Assembly: GCF_008704655.1 (NCBI RefSeq)
Contig: NZ_CP023688.1
Coordinates: 744,001 to 808,000, forward strand
Direction of reading: 5' to 3'
Length of the DNA stretch: 64,000 nucleotides
From: Streptomyces rimosus
Lineage (GTDB): Bacteria; Actinomycetota; Actinomycetes; Streptomycetales; Streptomycetaceae
The notes under the pieces were generated by a model. It was not told the DNA's origin. It saw only the letters and a program-made list of their open reading frames with translations, and did not search any database. Both the position numbers and the translations under genes were made by a program. Positions 41,065 to 50,714 of this stretch are shown piece after piece (positions within the stretch are counted from its first letter, which is position 1; each line of letters begins with the position of its first letter).

Positions 41065-41886
41065 TTAGCCGGCCGGTGCGCGCAGGAGTCGCTCCCGGGT
41101 GCTTTCGGGCAGCACACGGCGCAGGACCGGCGCGGTGGAGCTGAGCGTGGTGGCGAAGCACGCCACAAGATCGTGTGGCACGCTGGGACCGAAGGACGCG
41201 GCCCACAGGCACGGTGCCCCCGGCACCGGCTCGGCCCACGCCTGCCACCCGGTCGGGCCCGCCTCATCGGTCTCCGCCGCCAGGACGCGCGGGTCGGCGT
41301 CCTGGATGAGGGGTGGCACCTCGCCGAGGCTGATGTGCGAGGCGAAAGTCGAATCCATCGCTCCCGCATGCGGCTGGTCGATGTCACGGAACCAGCCGTG
41401 CGCGGTCACCGCGTCGAGGACCAGCTCGGGGCCGCCCATCGGGGCAGCAGGCTGGTCGCGGGCGTCGAGCGCGACCAGGAAGTCGGCCAGGGCCTCCCCC
41501 GGGACGTCGGGGGTGAAGTAGGCGGACCACTGCGCGAGCGGACTGCTCGTGTCCGCGCGAGCGGAGACCTGCCAGGCGATCGGCAGCTCCCCCAGGTGGA
41601 ACGGCTCGTCCGCCAGGACCCACTGGGCCCAGCGAAGGGTGTCGGGGCTGATGTGCAGGACAGTGCTGCGCAGGACCTGGCGGTCCTGCGGTGCCTCATC
41701 CGGCACCTGCCGTCCGCGGACGATCGTCAGGCTCGTCCAGCCCAGGCCGGCGAGCGTATCGGCGACGGCGTCGTAAAGCCGTCCGTCATCACCGGCCAGA
41801 TGCCGGGGGCCGACCCAGTACGCGGGCGGGGCTCCGTGCGGGAGGGGCGGGTCGGGTGGGAACTCGGGATGCAGGGGCGCCTCCAA
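41065..41886 (-). CDS. DUF317 domain protein
   Basis: 273 residues with two DUF317-like units: PAYWVGPRHLAGDDGRLYDA … HISPDTLRWAQWVLADEPFH, AWQVSARADTSSPLAQWSAY, FTPDVPGEALADFLVAL, then a second partial unit (MDSTFASHISLGEVPPLI, WQAWAEPVPGAPCLWAASF, PHDLVACFATTLSSTAPVLR). The family is streptomycete-specific, of unknown function, and frequent in mobile-element neighbourhoods. Confidence 0.82.
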   Translation of the reverse strand: MEAPLHPEFPPDPPLPHGAPPAYWVGPRHLAGDDGRLYDAVADTLAGLGWTSLTIVRGRQVPDEAPQDRQVLRSTVLHISPDTLRWAQWVLADEPFHLGELPIAWQVSARADTSSPLAQWSAYFTPDVPGEALADFLVALDARDQPAAPMGGPELVLDAVTAHGWFRDIDQPHAGAMDSTFASHISLGEVPPLIQDADPRVLAAETDEAGPTGWQAWAEPVPGAPCLWAASFGPSVPHDLVACFATTLSSTAPVLRRVLPESTRERLLRAPAG

Positions 41887-41901
41887 AGACTCGGTGTGGT
41901 T

Positions 41902-42198
41902 CTACTTGCCGCCGGCGCTGCGGCGCGGCCGACGCGGGGGAGCCTGGACCGGAGATTGCCAGGCCAGTTCGACAGCGACCTCCGGCGGCAGGTGTCCGAG
42001 CTGCGTGTCCGCGTCCCGGCCCTCGGCGAGGTAGACAACAGGCAGGCCGGTCTCGTCGGTGGCCTGGACAACCCGCTCCACGCGGTGCGCCATCGGGAAG
42101 AACGGGTTCATCGCCTGTCGCACCGGAGCGCCTCGATCGCAGGCGGACAACAGGTCAATGAGATCGCCGACAGTCAACTCCGTATGAGGCACAGACAA
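41902..42198 (-). CDS. small hypothetical protein
   Basis: 98 residues, 15 bases before the DUF317 gene on the same strand. MSVPHTELTVGDLIDLLSAC, FFPMAHRVERVVQATDETGL, PVVYLAEGRDADTQLGHLPP, then a basic tail PRRPRRSAGGK. The pattern is that of short actinomycete accessory proteins of unknown role. Confidence 0.7.
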   Translation of the reverse strand: MSVPHTELTVGDLIDLLSACDRGAPVRQAMNPFFPMAHRVERVVQATDETGLPVVYLAEGRDADTQLGHLPPEVAVELAWQSPVQAPPRRPRRSAGGK

Positions 42199-42299
42199 TC
42201 ATCCTCCTTGTATGAGGGAGCGCGATGAGGGGCGGCCTGCGCTGCCACCGGATGCAAAAAGTGCCCTTCGGCGAAGGACTTCCGGCTCAAGCCGGAGCG

Positions 42300-42671
42300 C
42301 TACTGGCGCCGGGAAGTCTCCAGCACGCGTGCCACGGCGGCGGCGACGATATCGGCCGGCGTCTCGGTCCCGAAGGACATCTTGTAGCCAGGAGCACTCG
42401 CCGTGCCGGTGACGGCGATCACCCACCCTTCGTCCTTCACCCAGTCCTCATCGGCTCCGCCGGGCCGTCCGTTGGGGAACCAACCGAGGTAGAACCGACC
42501 ATCACGGCTGTTGATGTGGACATCGGCACGGTCATCCACGACGTGCGTGAACTCGGCCTCTGCGAACTGGTCGATCACCCGCATCGGCTGACCGGGACCG
42601 AGCCTCCAGGAGCGGAGCCGAAGGGCTTCGCGGGTCGTGGCAAACCCAGGTTGCAGGGCATCCACTGCCAC
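42300..42671 (-). CDS. DUF317-like protein
   Basis: About 123 residues from GTG 42671 (a GTG at 42665 is also possible). MRVIDQFAEAEFTHVVDDRA, FYLGWFPNGRPGGADEDWVK, VIAVTGTASAPGYKMSFGTE, TPADIVAAAVARVLETSRR follow the single-domain DUF317 pattern. Confidence 0.68.
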   Translation of the reverse strand: MAVDALQPGFATTREALRLRSWRLGPGQPMRVIDQFAEAEFTHVVDDRADVHINSRDGRFYLGWFPNGRPGGADEDWVKDEGWVIAVTGTASAPGYKMSFGTETPADIVAAAVARVLETSRRQ

Positions 42672-42923
42672 GGCATCACCTCTCTGACCTGGGGTTTTCA
42701 GGGAAGGTCGTCTACGTTGACATGCCCCTGCGACTTCCACCAGTCCTTTGGCGATCTTTCCCGTCTGCTCCCGGCGAACTGTCCTTTGCCATTTCAATCG
42801 AGGCGTTTGGCCGTCCGGACGGTTCCGCTGGAAGTGTGGTCGGGTAGGCGGATCACAGGAAGGTGGAGGCATCACTCGACGGTGGCGTGCACTCAAAATC
42901 GAACACGTGATTGAATCTCGGCC

Positions 42924-43163
42924 ATGGTGCTCAACTCCTACCCCGACGATCTCCTGGAAGCGCAGCAAGCCTTGCATCGCACCTACGAGGCGCTCGCCGC
43001 CTCGCATCCGCGGCACACCACGGCGCTGCGTCGCGACCTCCTTCGCCTGTCGACTGTGGTGCTCTGGCATCCGTTCTGGTCCGCCTTCCCGGGAAGTTCT
43101 TCGGCAGCCCGTGTGCAGCTGCGGCGACAGGCCCGGAGCCGACAGGCAAGGCAGGCGGTATGA
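42924..43163 (+). CDS. small hypothetical protein
   Basis: 79 residues, MVLNSYPDDLLEAQQALHRT, YEALAASHPRHTTALRRDLL, ending very basic (VQLRRQARSRQARQAV). Its stop overlaps the next gene (ATGA), a pairing with a LexA-like gene that looks conserved in style. Confidence 0.6.
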   Translation: MVLNSYPDDLLEAQQALHRTYEALAASHPRHTTALRRDLLRLSTVVLWHPFWSAFPGSSSAARVQLRRQARSRQARQAV

Positions 43164-43309
43164 GGGATCACCTCACCGAGCGGCAACTGGGCATCCTGCG
43201 GTGCATCAGCGAGTGGATTGCCGAGTACGGAGAGGCACCGTCGATCCGCGAGATCGGACGGCAGGTCGGCCTGTCCAGCTCCTCCTCGGTTATCCCGCCA
43301 GTGGGCTGA
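43160..43309 (+). CDS. LexA-like N-terminal helix-turn-helix, truncated
   Basis: 49 residues: MRDHLTERQLGILRCISEWI, AEYGEAPSIREIGRQVGLSS then SSSVIPPVG. This is the LexA DNA-binding domain up to the recognition helix; the wing and the peptidase domain are missing. It could be a small autonomous regulator or a truncated gene. Coding signal seems to shift frame after SSSV. Confidence 0.6.
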   Translation: MRDHLTERQLGILRCISEWIAEYGEAPSIREIGRQVGLSSSSSVIPPVG

Positions 43310-43559
43310 CGAGCATGCTGCTCCTCGGAGGCCGCGTCCGCGCTGCTCAGCGGGATGGATCCGCAACGTCCTCATGCAACAGAGGCGTTGCCCCGGGACT
43401 GGGCCCGTTGACAGTTGCGCGGATGGGGCGCCTTGGTTCTTCCTTGGGCGTTAGGAGGCTGCCCTCGGGATTTGGCACCGCGGGGCAACCGGACGCTGGC
43501 AATGGCGCATCCAATGAGGGCAGAGCGATGATGTCCCGGGATCTCGGGGTTGCCTGCGA

Positions 43560-43787
43560 TTATCTGGCTGCCCTGGCGTCGATCTCGGCGATGAGGGCTT
43601 CGACGCGAGCCCTGATCCCGTCGCGGATGGGGCGTACGGCGTCGACGCCTTGACCGGCGGGGTCTTCGAGGGGCCAGTCGGGGTAGCGGCGGCCGGGCAC
43701 GACGGGGCCGGCGTCGCCACAGCCCAGAGGGTTCGTCCGGTTCTGGCTAGGGTGGGGGCGCCGCGAGGGGCGGTCCGCTGCCCGCAA
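43560..43787 (-). pseudogene. C-terminal remnant of arsenate reductase / LMW phosphatase family
   Basis: The segment GCGDAGPVVPGRRYPDWPLE, DPAGQGVDAVRPIRDGIRAR, VEALIAEIDARAAR matches the C-terminus of ArsC-type low-molecular-weight phosphatases (GCGDxCPxxPGxRYxDW). The catalytic Cys loop at the N-terminus is absent and the upstream sequence is unrelated. The second Cys of the usual GDACP is Gly here. Confidence 0.6.
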
Positions 43788-44130
43788 CGGCCGGACGCCT
43801 CCCGCTCGAGGTTCCGGGCAGGCTCGGGAGCGGTGCGGTCCAGGCTGTGGTGACCGGGTGCGGCCGGATGCGCAGTCCGTTGCGGTGTGCTGGTGCTCGG
43901 TCTGTCGTTACCGGCACGCAGTGGTTCGGCGGTGAATTCCGCTCCGATTCAACCTTTCCTTTTGCCTCCAGCCGTCTCGATTCCGCAACGAATCGGCCTT
44001 TACGTGGGTTATGCGGTAACTGCTGGAATTTTTCAGCGGCACCGAAAGGTGGCCGGAATGTTCTCTGCTGGTTTTCGCTGCCCGTCCTTACCATGCTTAT
44101 AAAAACCGGCCCTAGAGGAAGGGGCGAGGC
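43788..44130. promoter_or_regulatory. AT-richer intergenic region before the PKS locus
   Basis: A 340-bp stretch markedly lower in GC than its flanks, with GCTTATAAAAACC (44094-44106) about 25 bases before the next gene and AGGAAGGGGCG as its Shine-Dalgarno region. It probably holds promoter and regulatory sites for the polyketide locus. No gene was seen. Confidence 0.45.
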
Positions 44131-44538
44131 GTGCCCAGTGACGTGGTAGGCCGTATCACCAACAAGGTCAACGCGACTCGTGTTACAGATGTGCAAAACG
44201 ATACCGTGCGGTTGGAGTATTCGGCCGCAGGCGGGGGCGAGGTGGACGGCCACCGGGTGACCGATATCGCGACTCACGAGTCGGTGCGGTTGGCCGACGG
44301 GACCGAGACGGCAACCGTCAAGATCGTAGTGCAGGCAACGCAGGGCGGTGACCAGCTGGTCCTGACGGGCAGTGCCTCTGGGGTCGTGCGCGGGGGATCG
44401 GTGCGTTTCGAGGGCGTTCTGCACGCGCGCAGCACGACCGGGAAGTTCCGTGATCTGAACGGGACGTCTCTGCTGGCCGTGGCGGAGATGACCGACAACG
44501 AAACGGTGGAACACGTGTGGCGGCGTTTTCCCGAGTAA
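44131..44538 (+). CDS. hypothetical beta-rich protein upstream of the PKS
   Basis: 135 residues from GTG. Alternating hydrophobic/charged strands throughout (NDTVRLEYSAAGGGEVDGHR, ETATVKIVVQATQGGDQLVL, TGSASGVVRGGSVRFEGVLH, FRDLNGTSLLAVAEMTDN) suggest a small beta-barrel; an allene-oxide-cyclase-like or lipocalin-like barrel would fit. In front of a PKS it may be a cyclase or binding protein, but no diagnostic residues were recognised. Confidence 0.58.
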   Translation: MPSDVVGRITNKVNATRVTDVQNDTVRLEYSAAGGGEVDGHRVTDIATHESVRLADGTETATVKIVVQATQGGDQLVLTGSASGVVRGGSVRFEGVLHARSTTGKFRDLNGTSLLAVAEMTDNETVEHVWRRFPE

Positions 44539-44762
44539 CCAATGATGCGTTCGGCGGGATTTCGTCCGCCGGTTTCGCATCAGACGGCACCGTGCGCTGC
44601 TTTGCTGTGAGCGTGCGCGCAGGGGCTTGCGAGCGGTTGCCGGTGTGAGGCCGTTCGGCTTGTCCTGTCGGGATGGGCAGAAGGTTAAGTGCCTGTCGCG
44701 GCCAGCGGGGCTCGGGGTGTTCCGCTGGTCTGTGTGAGAGTGAGTTCGCGCCACCCGGGGGA

Positions 44763-47700
44763 ATGATGCTCGAATGCTGTGACAGCCCGTCCGGACCGGC
44801 CGAGCCGGTTGCCGTGATCGGGGCTTCGTGTCGTCTGCCGGGTGGTGTGGACTCGCTGGGCGCGTTGTGGCGGTTGCTGGAGGAGGGTCGGGAGACCGTC
44901 GGTCCGGTGCCCAAGGACCGGTGGGACGCGCAGGCGCTGGGGCGCGTGCTGCCGGAGCAGGTCGCGGCGGTGATGCGGGTTGGCGGGTGGCTTGCGGGGG
45001 ATATCGGCGCCTTCGATCCGCAGGCGTTCGGGATGTCGGGGCAGGAGGCGGACTGGCTGGATCCGCAGCACCGTCTGCTGCTGATGGTGGCCTGGGAGGC
45101 GCTGGAGCACGCCGGGATTCCGCTGGAGAGGCTGCGGGGTTCGCGGGCGGGTGTGTTCGCGGGGATGTATTCGATGGACAACCTGCTGCGGGGGCACCGG
45201 CGTCCACAGGAGGCGGACGCGTACTGGTTCTCCGGCGCGGTGCACGGGGTGGGGGCCGGGCGGCTGTCCTATCTGCTGGATCTGCACGGCCCGAGCCTGG
45301 CGGTCGATACCGCCTGCTCCTCGTCCCTGGTGGCCGTGCACCTGGCGTGCCAGGCGCTGCGGGCCGGAGAGTGTCCGCTGGCGGTGGCGGGCGGTGTCTC
45401 GGCGGCCCTGGGACCGGAGATCAGTGCGGCTTCGGCCCGGTGGCGGATGTATTCGCCCACCGGCCGGTGCCGGGCCTTCGATGCGGGGGCCGACGGTTAT
45501 CTGCGGGCCGAGGGCTGCGGAGTGGTCGTCCTCAAGCTGCTGGCCGCCGCGCAGCACGACGGGGACCGGGTCCTGGCGGTGCTGCGGGGCTCGGCCGTCA
45601 ACCAGGACGGCCGCTCCGACCAGCTGACGGTGCCTTCCTCCCAGGCGCAGGCCGCGATGTTCACCGAGGCACTGCGCCGCGCCGGGGTGGAGGCCGGCCG
45701 GGTGGGGATGGTGGAGGCGCACGGCACCGGCACCCCGGTGGGCGACCCGCGGGAGTTCGCCGCGCTGAAGGACGTCTACGGGACGGGGCCCGGACGGTGC
45801 GCGATCGGGTCGGTGAAGACGAACATCGGTCACACCGAGCCCGCCTCCGGTGTGGTGGGGCTGTTGAAGACCGTCGTGTCTCTGCAGCGGGGCCGGGTGC
45901 CGGCCAGCTTGCACTTCACCCGGTGGCATCCCGAGATCGATGCCGGCGGGTGCCGGCTGTTCGTGCCGACACAGGCGGCCGACTGGCCGGTGCCGGGCCG
46001 GCCCCGGCTGGCGGCGGTCTCCTCCTACGGGGTCGGCGGCACGAACGCGCACGTCCTCGTCGAGGAAGCCCCCGCCGCAAAGGCCGCGCCGGTTTCCGGT
46101 ACGGACCGTACGGCCGGGGCCCGGAACCAGACGTTTGTGCTGAGTGCCGCTTCGCCGGGTGCGTTGCACCAGACCGCGGCGCGGCTGGCGGACTGGCTGG
46201 AAGGGGACGGTGCCGGCCAGCCGCTGCGGGATGTGGCCTACACGCTGGCGGTGCGGCGCTCGCACGGGGCGCACCGGGCGGCTGTGGTGGCCGATGGCCG
46301 CAGCGAACTGACCACCGGGCTCAGGCAACTGGCCGCCGGTCGAGCGGCAGTCAACTGCGCCACTGGGCGGGCCGGGGCGCAGGAGTGTGGGGCGGTGTTC
46401 GTCTACTCCGGCCACGGCTCGCAATGGGCCCGCATGGGCCAGGGTTTGTTGGGCCGGGATGCGGCGTTCACCGCCGCCTTGGAGGAGCTGGAGCCGCTGG
46501 TGCAGGCGGAGAGCGGCTTCTCGCTGCGCGAGGTGCTGGCCGCCGGCACGGTGGTGAGCGGGGTGGAGCGGGTCCAGCCGACGCTGTTCGCCCTGCAGGT
46601 GGCGCTGACGGCCCTGTGGCGGGCCCGGGGGGTGGTGCCGACGGCCGTCATCGGGCACTCGATGGGCGAGGTCGCCGCCGCGGTGGCCTGCGGGGCGCTG
46701 AGCCTGCCGGACGGGGTGAAGGTGATCTGCCGCCGCTCCCGGCTGCTCACCCGGGTGCGTGGCGGGGCGATGGCGGTGGTCCGGCTGCCCGCTGACGAGG
46801 TGACCCAGGCGCTGACACAAAGCGGCTGCGACCAGGTGGAGGTGGCGGTCGTCGCCTCCCCGGCCAGCACGGCGATCTCCGGGGACGCGGGCCAGGTCGA
46901 ACGGCTGCTGCACCGGTGGGAACAAGAGGGGGTGGTGGAGGCCGCCCGGGTGGCGGTGGAGGTGGCCTCCCACTCCGCGCACATGGATCCCGTCCTGGCC
47001 CCGCTGCGCGAACAACTCGCCGATGTGCAGCCGCGGCGTCCGTCCCTGGCCTTCTACAGCACCGTCACCGAAGATCCGTGTGCGCCGGTGCGGCTGGATG
47101 CCGAGTACTGGGCGGACAACCAGCGCCGCCGGGTGCGGTTCGCCTCAGCCGTCCAGGCCGCGCAGGCGGCAGGGCACCGGCTGTTCGTCGAAGTCAACGT
47201 CCACCCGCTGCTGGCCGGCGCGTTGACCGAAACGCTGGCCGCCCACGGCGACGGGGAGGCGGTGGTCGTGCCCACGCTGCGGCGGGACGGGGACGAGGAG
47301 CGGGACGTCGCCGCCCACCTGGCCGCCGTGCACTGCGCCGGTTTCCCCGTGCCCTGGAGCACACACGTCAGGGGCCGGCTGGTGGACGTTCCGGGGACCT
47401 GCTGGGAGGAGCGGCACCACTGGATCGCACCGTCGGAGCTGAGCCAGGGCCGGCCCGCCACCACCCATAGCGTGCTCGGGGAGCATCCGCTGCTGGGCGT
47501 GCACGTCCTCGACCCGGTCCAGCCCCGGCGGCACCTGTGGCAGGCCACCGTCGACCCGCAGCGCGAGGGCTGGCTCAAGGACCACCAAGCCGCCGGAGAG
47601 CCGGCGATGGCCGGGGCCGTCTGGTGCGAGATGGCCCTGACCGCCGCCACCCACACCTTCGCCAAGCCGGTACAGCAGGTGTGTGTGCGGGATGTGACCT

Positions 47701-50700
47701 TCGATGCGCTCCTGTCGCTCGGCGGTGAGCGGGTGCACCTGGCCTCCTGCGCGCAGGAGGACGGCGGTACGGCCGTATGGAGGGTGATGGCGCGGGCCGG
47801 TGACGGCTTCGAGCCGCACGCCGGGGCCGCCCTCGCCCCCGCCGCCGAGGGCACGAGCCCCGCCCCCGTGCCGGTGGAACAACTGCGGCGCTCCTGTCCC
47901 GTCGAGGCGGATACCACACGCCTGTGGGGCAGTTGGGCGGCTACCTGCTCCGTGGCCTACGGGCCGGCCTTCCGCGCCGTCCAGAGCCTGCACCTGGCAC
48001 CGGATGCCAGGCGGCCCGAGGCCCTGGCCCGCCTGGCCCTCCCCGACGCGGCCCGCCCGCACACCGACGGCTTCGCCTGGCACCCGGTGCTGCTGGACGG
48101 ATGTCTGCAGACGCTCTTGGCCCTGTGGACCAGCCGCATCGCCCTGCCGGAGGGCACCGCCTACCCCCAGGGCATCGGCGAGCTGCAGGTACACGGAGAC
48201 ACGGCCACCGGCGTGTACTGCCACGTCCGCGCCGACGCCCTCGACGAGCACACCGTGACCGGCTCGCTGCGGCTGCTGGATGCCGCAGGGATGGTGGTCG
48301 GCCGCGCCGAGCACATCCGTTTCGCCCACACCCCGAGGCATCCGATCGCCGGCCGCCTGCAGCACTACCTCATCCAGCACCGCTGGCAGCCCCAGCCGAT
48401 GGCCGCCTCCCGCAGCCGACAGCACGCCACCTGGCTGTTGATCACCGAAACCGAGGATCTCCACCCCTGGCACCGTGACCTCGAAGCCACCCTCGGCCAT
48501 CCCCCGTCCGCCTGCGCCCGGCTCACCCTGCCCCTGGACGGAGAAGGCAACCAGGCCCGCCAGGCCCTCGCCGTAGCCCTGCAGCAGGGCCCGGCGCCGT
48601 TCACCGACGCCGTTGTTGTCCTGGAACCGGACACCGGCGCCGGCCTCGGCGCCGTGGAGCGGGCCCGCCGCCGCACCGCCCGCCTCATCACCGCCGTGCA
48701 GGCCCTGGCCGACGGCCACCCGCCCGCCCGCCTGCACATCCTCAGCCACCACGGCCAGGCCATCGGCGAACAAGACACCATCGCACTGGGCCACGCCGGG
48801 CTGCGCGGGGCGCTGCGCACCCTCCTGTACGAGCACCCCGAACTGCGCCCCGCCCTCTACGACACCGACACCCTCACCCCCGCCCGCACTGTCGCCGCCC
48901 AGCTGCTCGCCGACGACACCGAGGACGAGGTGGCCTGGCGGGGCGGCCGGCGCTACGTCGCCCGCCTGGCCCCCGCGCCGCTGAGCCCGGCCGAGCGCCG
49001 CACCACCGTCTGCCGGACCGGCCAGCTGCCGGTACGCGCCGAACCCCACGGCGCCACCGTGGCCTTCACTGTCACCGAGCCGCCTCCCGAGCCGGCAGAG
49101 CACCAGGTGAGTATCGCCGTACACACCACCTGCCCTCCCGGTGCCGGCCCCGGCACGCCACCGCTGTCCGCCTGCGCCGGCACCGTGACGGCCACCGGTC
49201 CCCAGACCACCTTGGCCACCGGGCAGCAGGTGGCCGCCGTCCTCGCCGACGCGGAACCGGTCAGCCGTCTGACCGTCGACGAGCGCTGGTGCATACCGGT
49301 GCCCGCCCACCTGGACGCCGCCAGGCTGGCCGGCTCGCTGCTGCCCTACCTCACCGCCCACTACGGCCTGCACCACCTGGCCCGTATCCGGCCCGGCGAC
49401 CGCGTCCTGATCCTCGGCCCCGGCCCCCTGGCCCAGGCCGCCCAGCACACGGCCACCGCCGCCCAGGCCCAGGTCCACACCACGACCGCGATCACCAACT
49501 GCAGCGGCCTGTGGGACATCATCATCGACACCACCCCCCGTCCCGAACCTCACGCCCACCGCCTTCTGGCACCGGCAGGCCAGCTCCTGGCCACCACCTC
49601 CCATGCGGCCCGCAACGGCTCGGGGAGCACGCCAGCGCGCGCGGTGGACCTCACGGCGCTGCTGAGCGCGACGCCCGGTGCGGTCGCAGCCCTGCTCGGG
49701 AACATCGCCGAGGCCCTGGTCCAGGGGGCACTGCCGCTATTGCCCGTCACCCAGCTCCCCCTTGAGCACCTGGCCCGCGAAGCCCCTTCCGGCAGGTCTA
49801 CGGCCTACCGGTGGCCCACCGGCACCGTCACCGCCCACCTGCCGCCCGACCGCGTTCCCCTCGTCCGGCCCGACGGCGCCTACGTGATCAGCGGCGGGCT
49901 CGGCGGCCTGGGCAAGGTGCTGGCCCGCTGGCTGGCGGACAAGGGCGCAGGCACCCTCGTCCTCAACAGCCGCTCCCAACCCGACCAGCACACCAACGCT
50001 CTTCTGGACGGACTGCGGCGCACCGGTACACGGATCGAAGTGGTCTGCGCCGACCTGGCCGAGCCCGGCACCGCCGAACACCTGCTGCACACCGCCGAAC
50101 GCCACGGCCACCCCCTGCGCGGCATCATCCACGCCGCGGCCGTGGTCGAGGACGCCACCGCCACCGGCCTCACCGAAGATCTGCTGGAGCGGGTCTGGCG
50201 CCCCAAGGCCCAAGGAGGGTGGCTGCTGCACCAGGCCAGCACCTCTTTCGCCCTGGACTGGTGGGTGGGCTTCTCCTCCTTCGTCCCGCTCCTTGGCTCC
50301 CCCGGCCAGAGTGCGTACGCCGCCGCCTCCGCCTGGCTCGACGCCCTCATCACCCACCGCGCCGCCGCCAACCTCCCCGCCACGGGCATCAACTGGGGCG
50401 CCTGGGCCGAGACCGGCATCGGCGCCCGCACCCTCGGCGACCGCGGCTTTGCCACCATCCCCCTCAACGACGCCCTGGCCGGACTCGAACTCCTGCTCAC
50501 CCACGCCCGCACCCACACCGGCTTCGTCACCCTCGACCTCACCCGCTGGCTCACGCCCTACCCCACCGTCACCGCCTCCCCCTACCTCGCCCCCTCCTGC
50601 CCACCACCTCATCCACCCACCAGACCGACGACCCCACCGGCGGTGACGCGTCACTCCAGAAACTGCTGCACGCCCCACCCGGCCGACGCCGCCAGCTGCT

Positions 50701-50714
50701 GCAAGACCTCCTGA
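44763..50714 (+). CDS. type I polyketide synthase, KS-AT-DH-ER(decayed)-KR
   Basis: 1,983 residues from ATG 44763 (or 44766). KS about 15-440 with Cys185 (DTACSSSLV), His320 (EAHGTGT), His357 (GHTEP). AT about 560-870 with Ser633 (GHSMGE) and VASH at the specificity site, like methylmalonyl-type or mycobacterial MAS-like ATs. DH near 930-1200 has KDHQAAGEPAMAG, departing from HxxxGxxxxP. An ER-like region (about 1440-1560: AGTVTATGPQT, YLTAHYGLHHLARIRPGDRV) has lost its NADPH loop (LILGPGPLAQA). KR has GGLGGLG at about 1709 and SSFVPL…SAYAAAS. The frame breaks in a C-run at 50590-50594, before the ACP. Confidence 0.88.
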   Translation: MMLECCDSPSGPAEPVAVIGASCRLPGGVDSLGALWRLLEEGRETVGPVPKDRWDAQALGRVLPEQVAAVMRVGGWLAGDIGAFDPQAFGMSGQEADWLDPQHRLLLMVAWEALEHAGIPLERLRGSRAGVFAGMYSMDNLLRGHRRPQEADAYWFSGAVHGVGAGRLSYLLDLHGPSLAVDTACSSSLVAVHLACQALRAGECPLAVAGGVSAALGPEISAASARWRMYSPTGRCRAFDAGADGYLRAEGCGVVVLKLLAAAQHDGDRVLAVLRGSAVNQDGRSDQLTVPSSQAQAAMFTEALRRAGVEAGRVGMVEAHGTGTPVGDPREFAALKDVYGTGPGRCAIGSVKTNIGHTEPASGVVGLLKTVVSLQRGRVPASLHFTRWHPEIDAGGCRLFVPTQAADWPVPGRPRLAAVSSYGVGGTNAHVLVEEAPAAKAAPVSGTDRTAGARNQTFVLSAASPGALHQTAARLADWLEGDGAGQPLRDVAYTLAVRRSHGAHRAAVVADGRSELTTGLRQLAAGRAAVNCATGRAGAQECGAVFVYSGHGSQWARMGQGLLGRDAAFTAALEELEPLVQAESGFSLREVLAAGTVVSGVERVQPTLFALQVALTALWRARGVVPTAVIGHSMGEVAAAVACGALSLPDGVKVICRRSRLLTRVRGGAMAVVRLPADEVTQALTQSGCDQVEVAVVASPASTAISGDAGQVERLLHRWEQEGVVEAARVAVEVASHSAHMDPVLAPLREQLADVQPRRPSLAFYSTVTEDPCAPVRLDAEYWADNQRRRVRFASAVQAAQAAGHRLFVEVNVHPLLAGALTETLAAHGDGEAVVVPTLRRDGDEERDVAAHLAAVHCAGFPVPWSTHVRGRLVDVPGTCWEERHHWIAPSELSQGRPATTHSVLGEHPLLGVHVLDPVQPRRHLWQATVDPQREGWLKDHQAAGEPAMAGAVWCEMALTAATHTFAKPVQQVCVRDVTFDALLSLGGERVHLASCAQEDGGTAVWRVMARAGDGFEPHAGAALAPAAEGTSPAPVPVEQLRRSCPVEADTTRLWGSWAATCSVAYGPAFRAVQSLHLAPDARRPEALARLALPDAARPHTDGFAWHPVLLDGCLQTLLALWTSRIALPEGTAYPQGIGELQVHGDTATGVYCHVRADALDEHTVTGSLRLLDAAGMVVGRAEHIRFAHTPRHPIAGRLQHYLIQHRWQPQPMAASRSRQHATWLLITETEDLHPWHRDLEATLGHPPSACARLTLPLDGEGNQARQALAVALQQGPAPFTDAVVVLEPDTGAGLGAVERARRRTARLITAVQALADGHPPARLHILSHHGQAIGEQDTIALGHAGLRGALRTLLYEHPELRPALYDTDTLTPARTVAAQLLADDTEDEVAWRGGRRYVARLAPAPLSPAERRTTVCRTGQLPVRAEPHGATVAFTVTEPPPEPAEHQVSIAVHTTCPPGAGPGTPPLSACAGTVTATGPQTTLATGQQVAAVLADAEPVSRLTVDERWCIPVPAHLDAARLAGSLLPYLTAHYGLHHLARIRPGDRVLILGPGPLAQAAQHTATAAQAQVHTTTAITNCSGLWDIIIDTTPRPEPHAHRLLAPAGQLLATTSHAARNGSGSTPARAVDLTALLSATPGAVAALLGNIAEALVQGALPLLPVTQLPLEHLAREAPSGRSTAYRWPTGTVTAHLPPDRVPLVRPDGAYVISGGLGGLGKVLARWLADKGAGTLVLNSRSQPDQHTNALLDGLRRTGTRIEVVCADLAEPGTAEHLLHTAERHGHPLRGIIHAAAVVEDATATGLTEDLLERVWRPKAQGGWLLHQASTSFALDWWVGFSSFVPLLGSPGQSAYAAASAWLDALITHRAAANLPATGINWGAWAETGIGARTLGDRGFATIPLNDALAGLELLLTHARTHTGFVTLDLTRWLTPYPTVTASPYLAPSCPPPHPPTRPTTPPAVTRHSRNCCTPHPADAASCCKTS

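Noticed and set aside
49811..50590. Separate gene starting inside the KR region in the ACP frame
   Set aside because: Within the KR-coding DNA this frame is His/Pro/Arg-rich noise; coding begins only after the C-run.
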